Shown here piece by piece: positions 58,564 through 64,000 of a stretch of DNA of 64,000 nt (positions within the stretch are counted from its first letter, which is position 1; each line of letters begins with the position of its first letter). The DNA lies in assembly GCA_963921425.1 (NCBI GenBank), contig OY992832.1, positions 9,486,001 through 9,550,000 of the forward strand. Direction: 5' to 3'. Below the pieces are notes generated by a model, which was given only the letters and a program-made list of their open reading frames with translations, did not search any database and had not been told where the DNA came from. Source of the DNA: Dryas octopetala. Lineage: Eukaryota > Streptophyta > Magnoliopsida > Rosales > Rosaceae. The position numbers and the translations under genes are program-made.

Positions 58564-61500
58564 TTAACCTTGATCACCAGATGCTTGCCCACGTCCACGT
58601 CCACGTCCACGCACACTGCGTCCACGTGGTGCTCTCCCACGACCTCTAGTTGGTGGAGAAACAACTCCAGCCTGTCCAGCCTGTCTTAGCATGGCTCTCT
58701 GCCTAGCTCGTTCTGATAAATTTATGGTGGTAGTTGATGTATTAGTCACAGGAGAAACCTGTTTCACCTCTTCTGCTTCTGCAGCAACACTGGGACTAGC
58801 TCGTTTAGAAACACCAACTTCTGTAGTAGTGCTTGTCGACGTACTCTCAGTAATTAATGAGGCAGCTTCAGCAGCCTGGTCAGTCTCCATCGCAGTTTGG
58901 TCATTACCATCATTAGATTTATCAGACCCATCGGCAGTTTCTTCAGTTACATCAACTTCATCAATTTTCTCATCATTTACAACTTCTGGAGAATTCACCT
59001 CACCAATATCCACAACAGAAGCAGAAGCGAGAGCTTCATCAACCCTAGTTGGCGAAGCCACTGGAGTTGCAACAGGCTCAGGTTGACCTTCCCCTATTTC
59101 AGGACTGCCCATTGTATCACCACCTTCAAGGTCAGACACATCAGGTACTAGCTCTCCCTCTTCTCTGTCTCCTCCAAATTCACTGGACTGTCGGTTCTCC
59201 GGCTCAACCTGATCCTTAGCTCCATCATCAGGCACCATATCTTTTCCACCTGATCCATCCACATTCTCTTCTAAACCACTATGCTTGTCATGTTGTGATT
59301 CAACGTGACTTGAACCATCGAATTGTCGTTCATTTGGGTCTTCAACCTTCTCCCCAGTAGTCTCAATTTCATCTTTCTCAGTGTCAACAACAGCTTCCTC
59401 ATTCGAACCTTGTGGCAAATCAGCCACATCAAAAGCATCATCTGTGGCTGGAACACTGCCAAGAGTTTCCAACATAGCAGATGGTTGCCCTTCACCCCCT
59501 TGTGGAGAATCTGAACCTTTGGACTTCTTTGGCACAGGTGCTGCCGCACCAAGACCAGTTTCCCCTTGGTTAATTGATTCGTCATGAGACTCAAAAGAAG
59601 ATGAAGAAGCATGACGTTTTCGAAGCAGTGGTTGTGCTGAAGAAACATTGCCTTGAACTTCTGTTTCATTGGAAGGTACATGCTTGCCCCCATTGTGAGT
59701 CCCTTCCATCTCGGACATCTCTATATCACCTTGTGGTTCTTCAGGTCTTACAAAACGGGGCCGAACCAACTTCCTCGCTGTTTTACGAGTTTCAACATTG
59801 CTTTTGGGGAAAGTGATTCTCCTTTCATTTTCTTCAGTTGCTTTGGATGCCAAACTTGTTGCAGGACTGGGTGTTTGAGCAGGACCTGCATAACCCACAA
59901 AGAGTAACAACTCACACATGAATAAAGGAATAGCACCAAGTAAAGGCAATACGAAAAACAAAGGGGAAGAAACAAAGAAACTAAAGCAATGATCATTAAA
60001 AAGAAGTGTTTCTCAAGTGCAGAAAAGTACCAGAAGTAGCAGCTAGTGACGCATCTGCAACAGGAGTGTCTGCAGGAACACCATGAGCTAAAAGCTCACT
60101 AGAAACTGAATGTGCTGCCTTTTCAAAATTTTCAACAGCCAGGCCATAGGCAGCAGCAAGACCATCCAGTACGGTTCCAGAAAGAAGTTGAACGACTGAT
60201 GTACCCTGAGAAAGTATATTATATGATATATTCAGATCCATGTGCTAAGCAAAGTACTTGGTATTTTAAGATAACGAACAGAGACCAGTTACATAAATAA
60301 CAATCTTACCTCTGGGAGACTATCTTTTGCATGCTTCAGCTTTTCAAGTTCATCTGAAAGCTGCCTTAGAGCCTGCTTATGCTTCTCCAGTTCACTCATG
60401 AACTTTGCTTTATCCTAAGGTAGGTAAAAAATATCACATGCATCACTTCACAAGAAAACACATTCACTTCAGAATTAAACTACCAAGAATATATCCATCA
60501 CAGGTTCAGATGTAAACACTAGGGTAAATGAGTATGTTGCATTCAAAAAATTATGGATACGTAGAAAACCTGCTCAACATTACTATAAGAATCCATTACT
60601 GCCTTCTCAGTCTTCAGGCGCCTAGCTTTTTCTGTTCGATTTTCATCCTTTTCCTTTTTCAGCTCCTCTCTCTGCCTTTCCATATGCTTTTCCAGAAGCT
60701 GGGCAAGTATGGTGGAGAAGTCAAAATGTGCCAAAGAGGCCAAAGGGAACAATACAGAAAAATAAAATGGACCGTTAGATCAACCTGAATCTTGTGGTCT
60801 TTCTCTTCCTTCATGGCCTGCTCCACGGCAGTATCCCCTGAAGACCGTTTCCCTGTAATGCACAGTAGGATTACAAAAAAGAAAATGACTGGATTACAAT
60901 ACATATTTTACAAATCAACGGACAAAGACTAGTGGATCATTTTCACTACCTTGTTTGACTTCCTCCAACTGCCTAGAAAGAGCTTGATTCTGCTTGCTCA
61001 GTTCCTCCTTTTCCTTTGAGAATGCCTCAAGCCTCCTCTGTGGAAGGAGAAACAATGGCAACAAACCAATTCAACAAACATAAAAAAATTTTGACCTTAA
61101 AAGCATAAATCTATAGGAACGACCTTAGTCATGAGGATAATAAATAACGCATACGAATTACTATCAATATTAGGTAATAATTTGTTTCTTTCTAATAAAG
61201 GATATATGAGAATTTTAGAAACCTTGAACTGAAGGGTCATCTTCTTTTGCTTCTCGACATCAGCTTTTAGACTTGCCTGTGTGTGGAAACCAAGAGAAGG
61301 ATATACATCAGTAGGATATAATAAATCTAAGGCAACCTCTTCGCCACATCTGATTTTAAAGTAAAGAATTTATGGTGTACCTCAACTTGCAAAGTGTCAC
61401 TTATCCTCTTCTCCCTCTCAGTCAGTTCCAATCTGCAGTTTGAAAGATCTTGCTCCAGATGCGATAGAGTCTCCAGCTTTTCAGAAAGAAGTTTCTTGAC

Positions 61501-63563
61501 TTCTTCTATATGAGAATCCTTGTCCTTCAATTTTTCCTGGCAGAGACAAGAAAAGAAGTAAATAAATAAAGACAAACAATAACCACAATGATGAAAAGAA
61601 AGTACAAGACATCACATAAAAAATCTGGATGGGAATTGAAATTAAGATACAAAACGATATAAGATCACCATTATTTGTAGCCTGCTCACATTTTTAACAT
61701 ATAAATAATCACACAAAAACATAAAAGGAAATACATAATGATTTTTCACATACAACAAAATAATCACAAACAAAACATTAGGACATTACACATATTTTCA
61801 CATCATTTGCAATCCCTTTCAACATCTTTTTAATGTGGACTGGCTTGGACGCACACATATCAATGATAAAGGTTTTAACTAGAGTACTATAACACTGTAT
61901 CTCAATTACTGGGAGAAAATGATAAGATTTTTTAATTACTACTAGCTGCAATGTAAACTTAAAGCAATTTATATTCTGGCAGTGATATTCAGCCTACCTG
62001 CATCTGTTGAATCGTATCCTTCATGTGATTGTAATCCACTACATCGATATTTCTATACCTCTCGAGTAACTTCAAGAAAGAGAGTTCATTAGAATATAGA
62101 AGATATTTGTTTATTATGTGCATGCATGTATGCACATGGAAAATCCATAACAGGCACTACACAAAATAAAAGGGGCACATCTCTACATTTTTTTCAAGTG
62201 ATATCAAGGTCCACATGAGTGTCTCTGTCTGGTAAAAGGAATACACAGATTAACGTCGTTGATACCCGGCAGTCATCGCATGATCTGTATTGGTCTTCTT
62301 GAAAGAATTAAAATGCATTTCCGTGATTAAATTAGGTTGGATTAGGCAAGAAAAAGATTTAAGGTATAGCCAAAATCCTAGGAAATGCATCAAATTGCTA
62401 AGTAAAGCGAAAAAAGTTCCCATTATATTGGAGGAAATGCATCAAATGAGAGGGAAAAAATGGACCGAACTATAAGTTTTAAACCTTGTTTGTATACTAA
62501 AAATTTGATGCCATCTAGGCTTTGATTCAGGCAGTAAGGGATGGGACAGGGATGTAGTAAAATTTAGGTTCAAAAATTACCAAGAGAAATATATACATAT
62601 ATATTCATCAATATTTTGGATGGTTTTAATTGTTAGGACAAATGGTTTGATACAAAGATAATAATAATCCCTATCAATATTGACATGACAATGCCCCAAG
62701 ATGGACTAGACCGTATGTATTTATGCAAGAAAGAGAGAGAGAGAGAGAGAGAAAGAGAGAGCATTTCCAAGATCAATACCTCACAAACCCTCTTTTCCAA
62801 GTGATCTTTCTCCATCTTTTGCATTTCAATTTCTTTCTTACAGGCTTCCACCTCATTCTGTCTCTCCCTTAAAAGCCTCTCTAAGTTCTCAATCTCAGCA
62901 TTAGCTTTATGGGATATTTCACGCAATTTCTATAATCAAAATAAAATTTAATATTGAGTAAGAACCATTAGTGAGCAATATTTATATGGAAGAAAACAAT
63001 TATCTAAACCGAGGGATTCCTCAAATAAGGATTTTCTTTGTAAAAAATTTGAAATACCAGGCATTCTTCAAAATTGTGCTTGTTTTCTTCTCTGAGTTGG
63101 ATATTGCTTTCGCGAAGTAAGTTCATTTCTCTAACCTGAAAAAATATTTTACCATGACAGCTTACAGTTAGAATGGTGGGTGGGTGGGTGGAGAGGTAGG
63201 CAATTTATACAACAGTCCACAGAAACATGGATAATAATAGAAATATAAGGGTCAAATAAACAAAGGTAACACACTCATATGATATTACATCATAAACTTA
63301 CATCTGGGGTTTAAGAAGAAGCACTATATTGAGTAGAAACAGTACTACCGGAGCAAATGGAAAGAGGTAAAGGAATAGAAGCTAAGAAGCACAACATTAC
63401 ATCTGGGGTTTGAGAATATACAAGTACTACCAGAGCAAATGAAACTAACCTGTAGTTGTAGGGATTTTATTTCATCTTCTGTGAACAACAATGATCTTGA
63501 ATTTGCACGCTCAGCGTGAAGTGATGATTGTGCTGTTTCTGAAGCCTTGAGGGCACTCTCAAG
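58564..63563 (-). CDS. NUA: Nuclear-pore anchor NUA/TPR (Mlp-like), C-terminal part; continues past the window end
   Basis: Twelve 3'-terminal exons: 63563-63450, 63135-63058, 62929-62780, 62069-61998, 61536-61381, 61276-61223, 61037-60950, 60852-60785, 60698-60570, 60414-60310, 60205-60031 and 59885-58564. All visible junctions keep frame. The upstream exons encode long coiled coil (LREESNIQLREENKHNFEEC-type stretches, heptads, many E/K/Q). The last exon encodes a ~440-residue acidic, Ser/Glu/Asp-rich tail with a basic KKSK patch, then INLSERARQRAMLRQAGQAG and an Arg/Gly-rich end. This is the layout of plant TPR/NUA (Arabidopsis At1g79280), a nuclear-basket coiled-coil protein involved in mRNA export, SUMO balance and flowering time. 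The 5' part lies beyond 64000, so the gene is cut by the window, not truncated. An intron near 62725-62760 contains a GA run. Confidence 0.93.
62730..62761. repeat. GA-rich microsatellite in a NUA intron
   Basis: A run of GA dinucleotides with one AAAG interruption, next to an NUA splice donor (exon end at 62780). Confidence 0.85.
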
Positions 63564-64000
63564 CTATAAGCAAAAAGTTTGAGTACATGAATTCATCCAA
63601 GGACAGCCAATAATGAAGTAACCATTATAACCCAACATATAAGAAATTCAGCAATCACTAGGAAAGATAGTCATGATAAAACTGGAAATAAAACACATCA
63701 GAAGCACACACATGCCAATATTTTGTATGATTTAATTACGACTCTCAGTTTAGCCAAGAATTATACAGAAGTGAGCCACAGATAATTAATAGGTAAATTG
63801 TCTCAGTCCAATGAAAAAAATTCATTTGTTTTTTAAGAAACACAAATTTATTAGGGAAAAAAAAATACCCAAAAGGGACTCAAAACAACCCCCCCTCCCC
63901 AAATCAAGAAGAATTACACTAAAAGGAACGTTCTTGAAAGATTTTGACAAGGAAGCCCAAAGAGAGGCAAACACTCTCATCCTGTCCCAAATAAAACTCC
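63564..64000 (-). other. NUA intron sequence at the window edge
   Basis: No exon could be placed beyond 63563. An A-rich run and a C-rich run (ACCCCCCCTCCCC) near 63890 mark low-complexity, possibly repeat-derived DNA. The next upstream exon probably lies outside the window. Confidence 0.4.

Noticed and set aside
1..64000. tRNA, rRNA or snRNA genes
   Set aside because: No T-arm/anticodon pattern or conserved snRNA box was noticed on reading; a covariance-model search would be needed to exclude them.

Overview
This window is plant nuclear DNA, almost certainly from a eudicot. It has GT-AG introns, AT-rich intergenic DNA, many microsatellites and TIR transposons, and every protein recognised belongs to a land-plant family. 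The species cannot be fixed from the sequence. All multi-exon models below were built by eye from splice sites and reading-frame continuity, and nearly all close in frame over their full length.

Layout. 1-1830 is mixed, transposon-like DNA that may hold the last two exons of an unidentified gene. 1840-3720 is a tandem array with a ~178-bp unit and strict A/B alternation. Next come a small seed-maturation/LEA-type gene (4766-5002, minus) and a five-exon DUF212 membrane protein gene (5510-8275, minus), which faces an intronless PPR gene (8780-11170). 11.2-16.7 kb holds a Ty3/gypsy remnant and two TIR elements. A second PPR gene (16791-19319) converges on a 15-exon cytosolic-type NADP-isocitrate dehydrogenase gene (21339-26277, minus), whose last intron contains a complete 880-bp TIR element. 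Then follow an AGC VIII kinase (27516-29868, minus), nitrobindin (32538-34385, plus), Mediator subunit MED22 (35315-36637, minus), a pepsin-like aspartyl protease (39701-42242, plus), a YTH-domain m6A reader (49861-52867, plus), and the 3' part of the nuclear-pore anchor NUA/TPR gene (58564 to beyond the window end, minus). Between the last two sits a 3.96-kb TIR element carrying a decayed plant-mobile-domain (PMD) gene.

The host genes are housekeeping or regulatory and do not form one pathway. Their order matters more: from memory of Arabidopsis, AGC kinase - nitrobindin - ECT8 - NUA is a run on chromosome 1 (At1g79250-79280), while DUF212 - AGC kinase - aspartyl protease is a run on chromosome 3 (At3g12685-12700). 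The window looks like the unsplit ancestral block.

The least ordinary content is in the transposons. The PMD-bearing element and two ~0.9-kb non-autonomous elements all carry arrays of a 22-nt imperfect palindrome of the form RTTCGG-N10-CCGAAY. I count about 27 copies in four arrays and noticed none outside these elements. The constant 22-nt length despite diverged sequence suggests a selected binding site for a dimeric protein, and would tie the small elements to the PMD element as one transposition family.
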